In this document: positions 1 to 11,857 of the stretch, one piece after another
Layout: the number at the start of each line of letters is the position of its first letter
Numbering within the stretch: the stretch's first letter is position 1
Assembly: GCA_004210915.1 (NCBI GenBank)
Contig: SEGS01000001.1
Location: forward strand, 62,001 to 126,000
Source: Variovorax sp.
GTDB lineage: Bacteria > Pseudomonadota > Gammaproteobacteria > Burkholderiales > Burkholderiaceae_C
Direction: 5' to 3'
Length of the DNA stretch: 64,000 bases
Notes under the pieces: model-generated
Told to the model about the DNA's origin: nothing
Databases searched by the model: none
What the model saw: only the letters and a program-made list of their open reading frames with translations
Made by a program: the position numbers and the translations under genes

Positions 1-417
1 CGCCCCCTGGCACCGCATTGGGACGAACTCAGTGCCGGACACAAGCGCAAGTGGCTCGCGCTGTCGCGCAACTACAAGGCTATGCCGCCGGACGAGCAAG
101 CCCTGCTCCACAGCCGGATGACCGAGTGGGCGGCGCTCAGCCCCCAGCAGCGCACGCAGGCACGTTTCAATTTCGCAGAAGTCAAACGACTGCCGGCGGA
201 CGAACAGAAGGCCAAATGGGCCGAGTACCAGGCGCTGAGCGATGACGAAAAGCGCCGCCTGGCCGAACGTGCGCCCGCACGCCCTCGGGGCGCCGCCGTC
301 CCTGTGCGTCCCGTCTCCCCGCAGAAATTGGTGCCGGTGCCGGCCACCGCGCCCAAGGGCCAGCACACGCCCCGGCTCGAGCGCGGGCCCGGCGCAGGAA
401 GCAAACCCGCGCCCTGA
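1..417 (+). CDS. DUF3106 family protein, 5' end outside the window
   Basis: The frame is open from base 1 to a TGA at 415-417, giving 138 visible residues, so the start and any signal peptide are missing. It carries the Trp- and Arg-rich repeats typical of DUF3106 proteins (HWDELS, KRKWLALSRNY, RMTEWAALSPQQR), each a short helical unit, followed by a Pro/Ala/Arg-rich tail. Members are small exported proteins of unknown function in betaproteobacteria. The next gene, an RDD membrane protein, starts 12 bases downstream, so the two are probably cotranscribed. The family call rests on the repeat pattern. Confidence 0.75.
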   Translation, partial: RPLAPHWDELSAGHKRKWLALSRNYKAMPPDEQALLHSRMTEWAALSPQQRTQARFNFAEVKRLPADEQKAKWAEYQALSDDEKRRLAERAPARPRGAAVPVRPVSPQKLVPVPATAPKGQHTPRLERGPGAGSKPAP

Positions 418-429
418 GACAATGGGAGG

Positions 430-996
430 ATGCGCTCCCGTTCCCCTGCGAATCTCGCCTCCCCCGGGCCGACAACCTCCGCCCCAGCCCCGTCGATCAC
501 CACCACCCTGACCACGCCCGGTCTCTGGCGGCGGATGGCTTGCTGGCTCTACGAAGGCATGCTGCTCTTTGCGGTCGTCTTCGTCGCTGCCTGGCTGTTC
601 AGTACGCTCGGCCAGATGCGCGACGCCATGGACGCGCGCCGCAATCTGCTCCAGGCGTTCGTCTTCGTCATCTTCGGCGTGTACTTCACCTGGTTTTGGG
701 CCAAAGGCCAGACGTTGGCCATGAAGACGTGGAACATCCGGGTGGTCGACCGCCTCGGTCGCCCGGTGACGCAGGCGCGCGCATTCTGGCGCTATTTGTT
801 GAGTTGGGTATGGTTTCTGCCGCCCCTCGCGGGCATCGCGCCGTTCAAGCTGTCGGGCGGCGAATCCGCGGTGCTGATCATCGGCTGGGTCATCGTCTGG
901 GCCCTGCTGGCGCGCTTTCATCCTGACCGCCAGTTCTGGCATGACGCATGGGCCGGCACCCGCCTGATCACTTCGGCCCCGATGAGCCGCCGATGA
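430..996 (+). CDS. RDD family membrane protein
   Basis: This 188-aa protein has a Pro/Ser/Thr-rich N-terminus. Hydrophobic segments lie at about residues 40-65 (starting WLYEGMLLFAVVF), 75-95 (VFVIFGVYFTWFW) and 115-155. The centre holds the RDD-like stretch KGQTLAMKTWNIRVVDRLG and the tail ends in HDAWAGTRLI, as in other RDD proteins. The function of the family is poorly defined; some members are thought to move ions or small solutes. The stop codon overlaps the dgkA start (ATGA), which implies translational coupling. Confidence 0.8.
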   Translation: MRSRSPANLASPGPTTSAPAPSITTTLTTPGLWRRMACWLYEGMLLFAVVFVAAWLFSTLGQMRDAMDARRNLLQAFVFVIFGVYFTWFWAKGQTLAMKTWNIRVVDRLGRPVTQARAFWRYLLSWVWFLPPLAGIAPFKLSGGESAVLIIGWVIVWALLARFHPDRQFWHDAWAGTRLITSAPMSRR

Positions 997-1394
997 ACCG
1001 CCCGCTGCCCGACCCCGCCGTCAACCCGCAAAAAGCCCGCAAAGGGCTGGAGCGCGTTTTCCATGCGACCTTGATCTCCTTGCAGGGCCTGCGCGCCGGC
1101 TGGGGAGAGCCCGCCTTCCGGCAAGAAGCCATCCTCGCCCTCGTTCTGATTCCAGCCGCCTTCTGGGTCGGCCGGAACTGGGTCGAGGTCGCCCTGCTGG
1201 CCGCCACCGTGGTGCTCGTTCTGATCGTCGAACTGCTCAATACGGCGGTCGAAGCGGCCATCGACCGCATCGGACCCGAATGGCACGACCTCTCCAAGCG
1301 CGCCAAGGACATGGGCAGCGCCGCGGTGCTGCTGTCGCTCCTCCTGTGCAGTGCCACCTGGGCAGCTGCGATCTGGCAACGCCTGACAACCTGA
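993..1394 (+). CDS. dgkA: Diacylglycerol kinase
   Basis: A 133-aa inner-membrane enzyme that phosphorylates diacylglycerol to phosphatidic acid, recycling lipid released during envelope polymer synthesis. The family signature is clear: ELLNTAVEAAIDRIG followed by KRAKDMGSAAVLLSLL, within three hydrophobic helices. The ATG at 993 overlaps the RDD stop; an earlier in-frame start at 948 would lie inside the RDD gene and adds residues that family members lack. Length matches other DgkA proteins of about 120-135 aa. Confidence 0.93.
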   Translation: MNRPLPDPAVNPQKARKGLERVFHATLISLQGLRAGWGEPAFRQEAILALVLIPAAFWVGRNWVEVALLAATVVLVLIVELLNTAVEAAIDRIGPEWHDLSKRAKDMGSAAVLLSLLLCSATWAAAIWQRLTT

Positions 1395-1401
1395 TTTACC
1401 G

Positions 1402-1992
1402 ATGACCGCGAAATTTTCTGTGTGTGTGTACTGCGGCTCGCGTCCGGGCGAGCGCGAAGAGTTCGCCAGCGCGGCGGTCGCCGTCGGCCGGTGGATCGGC
1501 GAGCGCGGCGGCCAATTGGTCTACGGCGGCGGCCGTACCGGCTTGATGGGCACCGTGGCGGAAGCGACGCGCGCCGCCGGTGGCCGCGTGGTCGGCATCA
1601 TCCCCAAGGCGCTGGTCGACAGAGAGCTTGCCAACACGCTGTGCGACGAGCTGCACATAGTCGACACCATGCATGAGCGCAAAGCCATGATGGGCGAACG
1701 CGCCGATGCGTTCATCGCCCTGCCCGGCGGCATCGGTACCTTCGAGGAGCTGTTCGAGATCTGGACCTGGCGCCAGCTCGGCTACCACAACAAGCCGGTC
1801 GGCATCCTCAACGTGGCTGGTTACTACGACACGATGCTCGCCTTCCTGGCGCACGGCGTGCGCGAGGGCTTCATGGGCGAATGGCAGATGGACCTGATCC
1901 GGTCAGGCACCGAGGTTCAGCCCCTGCTCCAGGCGCTGCACGACGAATCGCGCCGCCAGCCGGGCGCGGACAAGCTCGCCGAAGTGGTCTGA
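1402..1992 (+). CDS. LOG family protein (cytokinin riboside 5'-monophosphate phosphoribohydrolase-like)
   Basis: A 196-aa Rossmann-fold protein. It carries the two LOG motifs: GGGRTGLMG at residues 42-50 and PGGIGTFEE at 108-116, with the MHERK segment at 90-94. Family members cleave nucleoside 5'-monophosphates to free base and ribose 5-phosphate, which in plants activates cytokinins. In bacteria the role is usually nucleotide salvage or housekeeping. It starts 7 bases after dgkA and converges on glnB. Substrate preference cannot be read from sequence. Confidence 0.9.
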   Translation: MTAKFSVCVYCGSRPGEREEFASAAVAVGRWIGERGGQLVYGGGRTGLMGTVAEATRAAGGRVVGIIPKALVDRELANTLCDELHIVDTMHERKAMMGERADAFIALPGGIGTFEELFEIWTWRQLGYHNKPVGILNVAGYYDTMLAFLAHGVREGFMGEWQMDLIRSGTEVQPLLQALHDESRRQPGADKLAEVV

Positions 1993-2005
1993 GCGGCGCC
2001 GGACC

Positions 2006-3388
<1,383 letters not shown>

Positions 3389-3436
3389 TCCGGATTCGTT
3401 TTTAAACTGGCGCTCCACCCACGCCGCAAAGCACGC

Positions 3437-4609
3437 TTGACCGACCTCGTCCTTCACATCCACGGCGCGCCATCGGAGATCGATGCCGACGCGTGGAACA
3501 ACCTGCTGGCGAGCCAGCCGACCCCGTCGCCCTTCATGCGGCACGAATACCTGGCCGCCTTGCACGACAGCGCCAGTGCGACGCCCGAGAGCGGCTGGAC
3601 GGCTGCCTTCGTCACGCTGCGGCGCGGCGCGCAGCTGGTGGCGGCCTGCCCGGTCTACGTCAAAACGCACTCCTACGGCGAATACGTCTTCGACTGGGCC
3701 TGGGCCAACGCCTACGAGCAGCATGGCCTGGCCTACTACCCGAAGGCGGTGGTCGCCGTGCCTTTCACGCCGGTGCCGGGCGTCCGCCTGCTGGCGCGCG
3801 ACGCGGAAAGCCGGGCGCTGCTGGTGCAGGGCCTGGTCCAGTGGTGCAAGCAGCAGGCGCTGTCCTCATTGCACCTGCTGTTCGGCGCGGACGAAGACAT
3901 TGCCGCTTGCGAAGACGCGGGGCTGATGCTCCGTCACACGGTCCAGTTCCACTGGCGCAATGCAGGCTGGCCGGACTTCGATGCGTTTCTGGCGAGCCTC
4001 GCGCACGACAAGCGCAAGAAGATCCGCCAGGAGCGCCGCAAGGTCGCCGAGGCCGGCGTGGTCTTTCGCTGGGCCAGGGGCCGCGACATTTCAGCGATCG
4101 ATTGGGATTTTTTCTATCGCTGCTACGCCCGCACCTACCGCGAGCACGGCAATGCGCCCTATCTCACGCGCGATTTCTTCCAGCGCATGGCCGACCAACT
4201 GCCCGATGCCTGGCTTCTTTTCGTCGCCGAGCGCAACGGTCATCCGATCGCCAGCAGCCTCATCGCGCTCTCGGCAAGTGCCGATCCGCACGCGCCGTCA
4301 GCTGCCCCGCTCGTGGCCTATGGCCGGTACTGGGGCGCCCTGGAGCGCGTCGACTGCCTGCATTTCGACGCCTGCTACTACCAGCCGCTGCAGTGGTGCA
4401 TCGATCACGGGGTGCAGCGCTTCGAAGGCGGCGCCCAGGGCGAGCACAAAATGGCGCGCGCATTGATGCCGGTCAAGACCACCAGCGCGCACTGGCTGGC
4501 CCACCCGTCGTTCGCCGACGCCGTCGAACAGTTTTTGGCGCGCGAAGGCGCCGGCATCGACAACTACATGGCGCATCTCGACGAGCGCAGCCCTTTCAAG
4601 GCGGCTTGA
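3437..4609 (+). CDS. GNAT-fold protein of the DUF482 / peptidogalycan biosynthesis family
   Basis: This 390-aa protein starts at TTG 3437. It shows the features of the DUF482 (COG3146) family: SPFMRHEYLAAL near the N-terminus, a central KRKKIRQERRKV basic segment, and CYYQPLQWCIDHG followed by FEGGAQGEHKMARAL toward the C-terminus. The fold is GNAT/FemAB-like and the family has been described as acyl- or peptidyl-transferases of uncertain substrate. No membrane segment or signal peptide is visible, so it is likely cytosolic. It converges on the M48 protease gene with no gap. Confidence 0.8.
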   Translation: MTDLVLHIHGAPSEIDADAWNNLLASQPTPSPFMRHEYLAALHDSASATPESGWTAAFVTLRRGAQLVAACPVYVKTHSYGEYVFDWAWANAYEQHGLAYYPKAVVAVPFTPVPGVRLLARDAESRALLVQGLVQWCKQQALSSLHLLFGADEDIAACEDAGLMLRHTVQFHWRNAGWPDFDAFLASLAHDKRKKIRQERRKVAEAGVVFRWARGRDISAIDWDFFYRCYARTYREHGNAPYLTRDFFQRMADQLPDAWLLFVAERNGHPIASSLIALSASADPHAPSAAPLVAYGRYWGALERVDCLHFDACYYQPLQWCIDHGVQRFEGGAQGEHKMARALMPVKTTSAHWLAHPSFADAVEQFLAREGAGIDNYMAHLDERSPFKAA

Positions 4610-5608
4610 TCAGTCCGTCTGCAACGGCAACGGGCCCATGTCGCGCCCGTAGATGCGGCGGATGCGGCGCTCGACGGTGGGATGGGGGTCCAGCCAGTGC
4701 GCAGCCCGGCCACCCTCGGTGCCTCCGACCAGCAGCATGTGCGTCACGCCCGCGTGCCAGTTCGGCGTGAGGCCGCCGGGCAGTCGCTGCTGAGCCAAGA
4801 CCTTGCGCAAGACACCGCCCAGACCGTCGCGGCTGCGCGTCCACTGCACCGCGCGCGCGTCGGCGAGGAACTCGCGCTGCCTCGACACGGCCGCCTTGAG
4901 CCCTTCGCCCGCAAGCCAGCCGAACCAGCCGACCGCCTCGATCGCGAAGCCGGGAATCGCGGTGATGCGCAGGTGCCCCAACTCGTCGCGCTCGCACATG
5001 CTTTGCCCCAACCCGAACACCATCTCCAGCCCGGCGACCATGCCGGCCAGGTGCATGTTCATGCGCGTGTCGCCCTCGCGGATATGGCTGAGCTCATGCG
5101 CCACGAGGCCCTGCATCTCCTCGCGCGTGAGCAGCTCGAGCGCATCCCGCGTCACGGCCACCACAGCGTCGTCTTCGTCCCACCCCGCGGCGAACGCGTT
5201 GATGGCCGCCGAGCGGGACACCACCATCGCCTGGGGCGGTTGCATCCGCGCCGCAATCGACAGCTCCTGCACGACGTTGCAGAAGCGCTGCTCTTCGGGC
5301 GAGCTGTCGGGTCGCGCCTCTCGCGCACCGGCGCGCCGCGCGAAGTGCTCGCCACCGCCGCCACGCAGATTCGATGACTCGATCCACCAGCCGCCCAACA
5401 CAAAAAAAAGGGTCACGCCGGTGTTGACGTGAAAGAAGTAGGCCGGATATCGCAATGGCCCCGGTTGGTGCCATCCCCAGACGGCCAACCAGGTCAGCGC
5501 CAGGCCGGCATTGACGGCCAGCACCAGGAGCAAGACCGCCAATGCAAACGCAAACAACAGACGCCGCGTGCGTCGCCGCGCATCATCCTGGCGCTCGAAA
5601 AAACGCAT
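4610..5608 (-). CDS. M48 family membrane metalloprotease
   Basis: This 332-aa protein has two N-terminal membrane helices (about residues 17-45 and 55-77). They are followed by a peptidase domain with the zinc motif HELSH at 171-175 and the downstream Glu segment REFLADARAVQ, which supplies the third ligand. The order matches HtpX/Oma1-like M48 enzymes that degrade misfolded membrane or envelope proteins. It lies 24 bases downstream of a lemA gene on the same strand; LemA and M48 proteases are commonly paired. The substrate is unknown. Confidence 0.88.
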   Translation of the reverse strand: MRFFERQDDARRRTRRLLFAFALAVLLLVLAVNAGLALTWLAVWGWHQPGPLRYPAYFFHVNTGVTLFFVLGGWWIESSNLRGGGGEHFARRAGAREARPDSSPEEQRFCNVVQELSIAARMQPPQAMVVSRSAAINAFAAGWDEDDAVVAVTRDALELLTREEMQGLVAHELSHIREGDTRMNMHLAGMVAGLEMVFGLGQSMCERDELGHLRITAIPGFAIEAVGWFGWLAGEGLKAAVSRQREFLADARAVQWTRSRDGLGGVLRKVLAQQRLPGGLTPNWHAGVTHMLLVGGTEGGRAAHWLDPHPTVERRIRRIYGRDMGPLPLQTD

Positions 5609-5632
5609 GCCTTGCGCGCAGCGACTGAACGG

Positions 5633-6226
5633 TCAGAACGCGACGCGCGGCGCTTCGCGTTCCGCTTCGGAGCGCGTGCTTTCCAGCATGGCCGCGGGCG
5701 TGAAGCCGAGCAAGCGGGCCACGATCAGGTCGGGAAACTGCACCGCCTTGTCGTTGAAGTCGAGCACCTGGTCGTTGTAGGCCTGGCGCGCGAAGCTCAC
5801 GCGGTTCTCGGTGCTGGTGAGCTCCTCGCTCAACGACTGCATGGTCTTGTCGGCCTTCAGGTCCGGATAGGCTTCCTGCAAGGCAAACAGCCGGCCGATG
5901 GAGCCGCCGAGTGCCTGCTCGGCAATGGCGAGCGCGCCGATGGCACCCGCGTTCGCGGGCTGCGCCCGTGCCGTGTCTGCGGCTGCCTGCGCTTGTCCGC
6001 GGGCACGGGTCACCGCTTCGAGCGTGCTCGCCTCGTGCGACAGGTATTTGCGCGCGACTTCGACCAGATTTGGCACCAGGTCATAGCGCCGCTTGAGTTG
6101 AACGTCGATCTGGCCGAAGGCGTTGGCGATCCGGTTGCGCGCCTGGACCAACCGGTTGTAGACCGCCACGGCCCACACGACGGCCATCACGACGACGGCC
6201 AGCAGAACCCACTGAGTCACGGACAT
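5633..6226 (-). CDS. lemA: LemA family protein
   Basis: A 197-aa protein with one N-terminal membrane anchor (about residues 6-22) and the LemA signature YNRLVQARNRIANAFGQIDV, then LKRRYDLVPNLVEVARKYL. The rest is a long helical bundle with predicted coiled-coil character. LemA proteins are widespread and their function is not settled; many are encoded beside M48 proteases, as here, and are thought to be partners or substrates. It is the first gene of a two-gene leftward operon. Confidence 0.88.
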   Translation of the reverse strand: MSVTQWVLLAVVVMAVVWAVAVYNRLVQARNRIANAFGQIDVQLKRRYDLVPNLVEVARKYLSHEASTLEAVTRARGQAQAAADTARAQPANAGAIGALAIAEQALGGSIGRLFALQEAYPDLKADKTMQSLSEELTSTENRVSFARQAYNDQVLDFNDKAVQFPDLIVARLLGFTPAAMLESTRSEAEREAPRVAF

Positions 6227-6330
6227 GCGCTTGCTCCTCCCGAGTTAGAGGTTGAATGTTACCGGATGAAACACCGCGCCGTACCGACCAAATAAAGCCA
6301 GCGCGACACGACGTCGCCCTGGCTCTTCCT

Positions 6331-6786
6331 TTACTGGCTACATGTGCCGGGCGTGGCCATGCCGAGCTTGGCAACGGCCTCTTTGCCGTTTGCCTCGGAC
6401 ATCTGCTCGAGGTTGGCGCCGCCGACAAAGGCGCCCATCTTGATGTACTGGCGGACAAAGTAGTTTTTGCCCGATTCGAACATCAGCTTGAGCGTATTGG
6501 CCGAAAACTCGGACTCCGTGGATATCTCATGTTCCTTGCCGCCCGCCACTTCGGTTCGGAAAAACACATCGGGCGCCGATTCGCCGAGGCATTTGCCATC
6601 CACCCAAATGTCCTTCTTCAGTGCCTTGCCTACGAAGCTGTCGCGATAGACATAGAGCCCCGCGCTGCCGGCAGCCGGCGCTCCGAACTGCTTGGCCTTG
6701 GCGGTAGCTTCTGCGCTTTCCATCTTCACAGACGCGCATCCGGTGAACAGGGCCGACATCAGGACGACCAGTGCGATTCTTTTCAT
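6331..6786 (-). CDS. DUF2846-like outer-membrane lipoprotein
   Basis: A 151-aa putative lipoprotein. The start at 6786 is chosen because a strong GGGAGAG ribosome site lies just upstream and because translation then gives a lipoprotein signal peptide ending in the lipobox FTGC (Cys17). The mature part contains GLYVYRDSFVGKAL and DGKCLGESAPDVFF, which resemble DUF2846 domains, and it ends in TPGTCSQ. The role is unknown. It is monocistronic as far as can be seen and reads toward lemA. Confidence 0.72.
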   Translation of the reverse strand: MKRIALVVLMSALFTGCASVKMESAEATAKAKQFGAPAAGSAGLYVYRDSFVGKALKKDIWVDGKCLGESAPDVFFRTEVAGGKEHEISTESEFSANTLKLMFESGKNYFVRQYIKMGAFVGGANLEQMSEANGKEAVAKLGMATPGTCSQ

Positions 6787-6983
6787 TCTTTCTCTCCCTT
6801 GATTTTTCCTGCTATTAACTGACTGAGTCGGGGGCAGCAAACCTCCGGTTTACGAACCACGCAAAGCTCGCCATTCCCTCTGCACCCAGATGTTTCTGGA
6901 TGTAATCGAATGATGGCATAAAACGCGCCTGCCGCGTTGACGCGACCGGCGTTGTTGCGAAGGCGCAACCGCACCAGGTACCT
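6787..6983. other. Intergenic region, nothing recognised
   Basis: This 197-base gap separates the lipoprotein gene start from the end of the alpha/beta hydrolase gene. Apart from the ribosome binding site of the lipoprotein gene I see no RNA gene, repeat or clear terminator in it. Confidence 0.5.
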
Positions 6984-7694
6984 TCAGGCGCGATCTTCCA
7001 GCGTCGCGAGAACCCGGCTCGCCACGCGCTCGAACTCGGAGGGACGGGCGCTCAGCCAGGCATGGAGGTGATGGCCCGCACCTTCAAGCCGAAGGATCTC
7101 CACACGTCGGGCCATTCGCGCACGGGTCGCGTACTCGTGTTCGACCGCCTTGGGGATCACGGCATCTTCGGTGCCCAGCACCAGCAGCAGCCGGCCTTCA
7201 AACTTTTCGAGCGCATCGAACGCAGGAGAACGCGAGAAGGATGTGGTGGCGCGAATGATGGCCTGGAACGAGGGCCCGAAAGGCGCGGTTTGGGCAGCGT
7301 CTTCATACGCGGCCGGGCAATACAGCACCAGCGCAGACGGTGCGAGCGCAGCAATGAGGCTGCACGCGACATGTCCGCCCATGCTGGAGGCGATCAAGGA
7401 CACGGGGCGCGGAAGCTGCAAGCCCTCTGCCACAGCCAGCACCTGCTCGGCACGGTGCTGCAGGCTTGAATCGGCGAGCGATCCGACGCTCTCGCCGTGT
7501 CCATGAAAGTCAAAAGACGCGGAGGAAAAACCTCGCTCCGCCAGCGACGTGAGCAGCGGCTGGAATCCCTGGCGCGTCGAGCGTCCGCCGCCATGCAACG
7601 CGAGTGCACGCGGGGCGCCGCCTGACGCCGCGGACGTGATCGAGCCATGCAGCGCGCCGCTGCGAAACGGGATCTGGAAATTAGAGAGTTCCAT
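6984..7694 (-). CDS. Alpha/beta hydrolase
   Basis: A 236-aa protein with the alpha/beta-hydrolase order. The oxyanion region is LALHGGGRST, the strand-turn is FDFHGHGES, the nucleophile elbow is ASSMGGH (Ser in the SxG position), the acid segment is VLGTEDAVIP and the catalytic His is in EGAGHHLH. It looks like a small cytosolic esterase or thioesterase. The start at 7694 is taken because upstream sequence in this frame is Arg/Gly-rich and not protein-like. It sits 128 bases downstream of ppa on the same strand. The substrate is unknown. Confidence 0.82.
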   Translation of the reverse strand: MELSNFQIPFRSGALHGSITSAASGGAPRALALHGGGRSTRQGFQPLLTSLAERGFSSASFDFHGHGESVGSLADSSLQHRAEQVLAVAEGLQLPRPVSLIASSMGGHVACSLIAALAPSALVLYCPAAYEDAAQTAPFGPSFQAIIRATTSFSRSPAFDALEKFEGRLLLVLGTEDAVIPKAVEHEYATRARMARRVEILRLEGAGHHLHAWLSARPSEFERVASRVLATLEDRA

Positions 7695-7822
7695 CGACGG
7701 GACACCGTGAATTGAAGATCGCGGACCCACAAGCGAATGACGCCCGAATCGGTACCGATGCAGGCGTCTTCTTTCTGGGCCGCCTTGCCCGTTTTGACGG
7801 GCACCGCGGCGTCGGCATTCTT

Positions 7823-8350
7823 TTACTTCTTGTACGCAGCAATCCCGTCGACCACTTCCTTCTTGGCCGCGTCGATGCCCTCCCAGCCGAGCACCTTGAC
7901 CCACTTGCCCTCTTCCAGGTCCTTGTAGTGCTCGAAGAAGTGCGAGATGGCCTTCAGGCGCATTGGGTTCACATCGTCGATGGACTTCCAGTGGCTGTAG
8001 ATCGGCAGGCACTTGTCAGTCGGCACGGCGAGCACCTTGCCGTCAACGCCGGCTTCGTCTTCCATCATCAGAATGCCGAGCGGGCGGCATGGCACGACCA
8101 CCCCGGGCAGCAGCGGGTACGGTGCGATGACCAGTACATCGACCGGGTCGCCATCGCCGCTCAGCGTCTGCGGCACGTAGCCGTAGTTGGCGGGGTAATA
8201 CATGGCGGTGGTCATGAAGCGGTCCACGAACAACGCGCCGGACTCCTTGTCGACTTCGTACTTGATCGGATCGGAGTTCATCGGAATCTCGATCACCACA
8301 TTGAAAGCGTCGGGAACGTTCTTGCCTGGGGAAACTTTGTCGAAGGACAT
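7823..8350 (-). CDS. ppa: Inorganic pyrophosphatase (soluble, family I)
   Basis: A 175-aa cytosolic enzyme that hydrolyses pyrophosphate to two phosphates, pulling nucleic acid and protein synthesis forward. The Mg-binding signature [10 protein letters not shown] is present with Asp66, Asp68 and Asp71, as are [13 protein letters not shown] at the N-terminus and [10 protein letters not shown] before the active site. Length is normal for the family. It is divergent from the membrane-bound pyrophosphatase hppA, so both pyrophosphate-removing enzymes sit around one regulatory gap. Confidence 0.96.
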   Translation of the reverse strand: MSFDKVSPGKNVPDAFNVVIEIPMNSDPIKYEVDKESGALFVDRFMTTAMYYPANYGYVPQTLSGDGDPVDVLVIAPYPLLPGVVVPCRPLGILMMEDEAGVDGKVLAVPTDKCLPIYSHWKSIDDVNPMRLKAISHFFEHYKDLEEGKWVKVLGWEGIDAAKKEVVDGIAAYKK

Positions 8351-8601
8351 GTCTTTTGTTGTCGTAGTTGAAAAGTGGAAGGCGGATGCGGACTAACCCG
8401 AAGTTTACTTTCCGCACCATGCAGGAGCCGCACGGAATGTGACTTTTGCCTGTAAATTGGCTTCGTTGGCCAATCGGTCCTGCGCTTTGCGCTGCGGACT
8501 TCGAGGAAGCAACGCGACGGAGATCACAGACCCGTAGGCGTTGCAGAGGGTTCGTTTTCTCCGTCTCCACAAGTCACAACGAACGAATGGAGATGCACAG
8601 A

Positions 8602-10671
<2,070 letters not shown>

Positions 10672-10687
10672 TGCGCCTGAGAATCGG

Positions 10688-10711
10688 AGCCGCCGCCGAG
10701 CGGCTTCGGTT
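10688..10711 (+). terminator. Possible terminator hairpin after hppA
   Basis: AGCCGC (10688-10693) pairs with GCGGCT (10700-10705), followed by TCGGTT. The stem is good but the T-tract is poor, so this is a weak candidate between the convergent hppA and the next gene. Confidence 0.35.
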
Positions 10712-10729
10712 CCTGCCGGCGATGCGGTA

Positions 10730-11296
10730 TCAGTTGATGCGCAGGCTGGGCGGCGTGTGCGCGCCCTGCTCCACCCGCAGCGGCACGCCTTGCAGCGTAT
10801 CGAAGTCGGAAGGTGCCTCGGGCGGGCGAACGACCTCCTGCTCGTGCAGCGCGGCCACCCATTGGCCCGCAGCCGAATCGGCAGGCTCGTCGTTCGTGAA
10901 GATCCCGTCGCGCAAATAGAAGGTCTCGCCTTCCGGCCGCTCGGCGTGCAGTTCCACCAGGCGTGCAATGGGGAAGGTGTAGGTCACCATCTTTTCGCGC
11001 GTCTTCCGGTCTTTGCCGCCGCAGTTGAAGAAGCCGTCGGCCGAAATGACGATGCAGGACCCGTCCACCCCGTTATCACCCTCGGCACCGCAGTGCCAGA
11101 CGGCATTGGGCAAGCGCACGCGCACCTTGTCGATCACCAGATCGCGGGTGCGGTTCATGCTGTGAAGCGGTGGGACCAGGGACCGCAACTGCCGGAGACG
11201 GTCTGCGAAGTTGTCGTCGATTGTGAATTCCACATGGTGCGTGGTGGCGCCTGAGCGCTTGACCACCTGCATGGCGACTTTGCGCGGGCGGCTCAC
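10730..11296 (-). CDS. Conserved hypothetical protein, 188 aa
   Basis: I do not recognise this protein. It is soluble-looking and has no signal peptide. It is basic at the N-terminus (MSRPRKVAMQVVKRSG), followed by TTHHVEFTIDDNFADRLRQL. A cysteine/glycine segment (GCC-poor) contains WHCGAEGDNGVDGS and FFNCGGKDRK, suggesting a compact beta domain. The tail is acidic. It converges on hppA and is preceded by an AT-rich stretch that probably holds its promoter. Codon use is like that of its neighbours. Confidence 0.6.
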   Translation of the reverse strand: MSRPRKVAMQVVKRSGATTHHVEFTIDDNFADRLRQLRSLVPPLHSMNRTRDLVIDKVRVRLPNAVWHCGAEGDNGVDGSCIVISADGFFNCGGKDRKTREKMVTYTFPIARLVELHAERPEGETFYLRDGIFTNDEPADSAAGQWVAALHEQEVVRPPEAPSDFDTLQGVPLRVEQGAHTPPSLRIN

Positions 11297-11392
11297 GGGC
11301 GCCTCCCGGATCGCAAATCAATCGACTGGACGAAATTCAACCGTGGCGTTCGAGTTGGCATCATTGGGCAATTCGAATTAGAACTTTCTATT

Positions 11393-11422
11393 GAAAACAA
11401 TGATTTTTAATCAATTGTTTCC
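11393..11422. repeat. AT-rich imperfect inverted repeat
   Basis: Left arm GAAAACAATGATT (11393-11405) and right arm AATCAATTGTTTCC (11409-11422) are inverted copies with one bulged base around TTT. It lies in a 196-base AT-rich gap (11297-11492) upstream of the 188-aa hypothetical gene. Two copies of CAATTCGA (11370-11377 and 11434-11441 approximately) flank it. An operator or transcript hairpin is possible. Confidence 0.4.
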
Positions 11423-11492
11423 AACTGTATGACCAATTCGAGCCGTTTGAAAGCCGATTTACAAATAGGTCAGCCGCGTGACGGCTTTCGAC

Positions 11493-11723
11493 TTACTCGC
11501 TGGCTTCGTCGAGCGCCTTGCAGGAAGGTGCGCACACCGTTTGCGACTTGCCCAGCACTTGACGCGTGCGCAACTGCGCTCGAACGCGATGCTTGCCGCA
11601 CATGAAGCAGGACATCGTGGCCCCGCTGAAAGATGCCGAAGCGCGGAAGGGGGAACCGGGCGCCTTGGATTTGTAGCGCAGACCGTCAGCCAGCACCGCT
11701 GTTTTCACTTCACCTTTGGCCAT
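11493..11723 (-). CDS. Small conserved protein with a Cys-rich (zinc-ribbon-like) motif
   Basis: A 76-aa basic protein. It starts MAKGEVKTAVLADGLRYKS and has four cysteines arranged CFMC...CAPSC, that is C-x2-C then about 25 residues then C-x3-C, which suits a structural zinc site. Similar short proteins seem common in Burkholderiales, from memory, but no function is known to me. It lies 134 bases after the lipid-type operon and may be independent of it. Nucleic acid binding is a guess from charge and zinc pattern only. Confidence 0.65.
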   Translation of the reverse strand: MAKGEVKTAVLADGLRYKSKAPGSPFRASASFSGATMSCFMCGKHRVRAQLRTRQVLGKSQTVCAPSCKALDEASE

Positions 11724-11857
11724 GGACGGATTCCTTTTGCATTAGATGGCTGTCCGCCGGAGCGTGCGTGGGAGCCGTGGATCGATAAACATTCATGCTC
11801 TGCATGATGGGGGCAAACCAGCGCGATGCAAGCGCCGCCCCCCATTCTCCGGCTTAC

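Noticed and set aside
7747-7758. Perfect 12-base palindrome ATCGGTACCGAT between ppa and the hydrolase gene
   Set aside because: Short, single copy and not near a start codon or promoter element that I can identify; it could arise by chance.
7787-7804. Hairpin TGCCCGT/ACGGGCA downstream of ppa
   Set aside because: No T-tract follows on the minus strand, so I do not call it a terminator.
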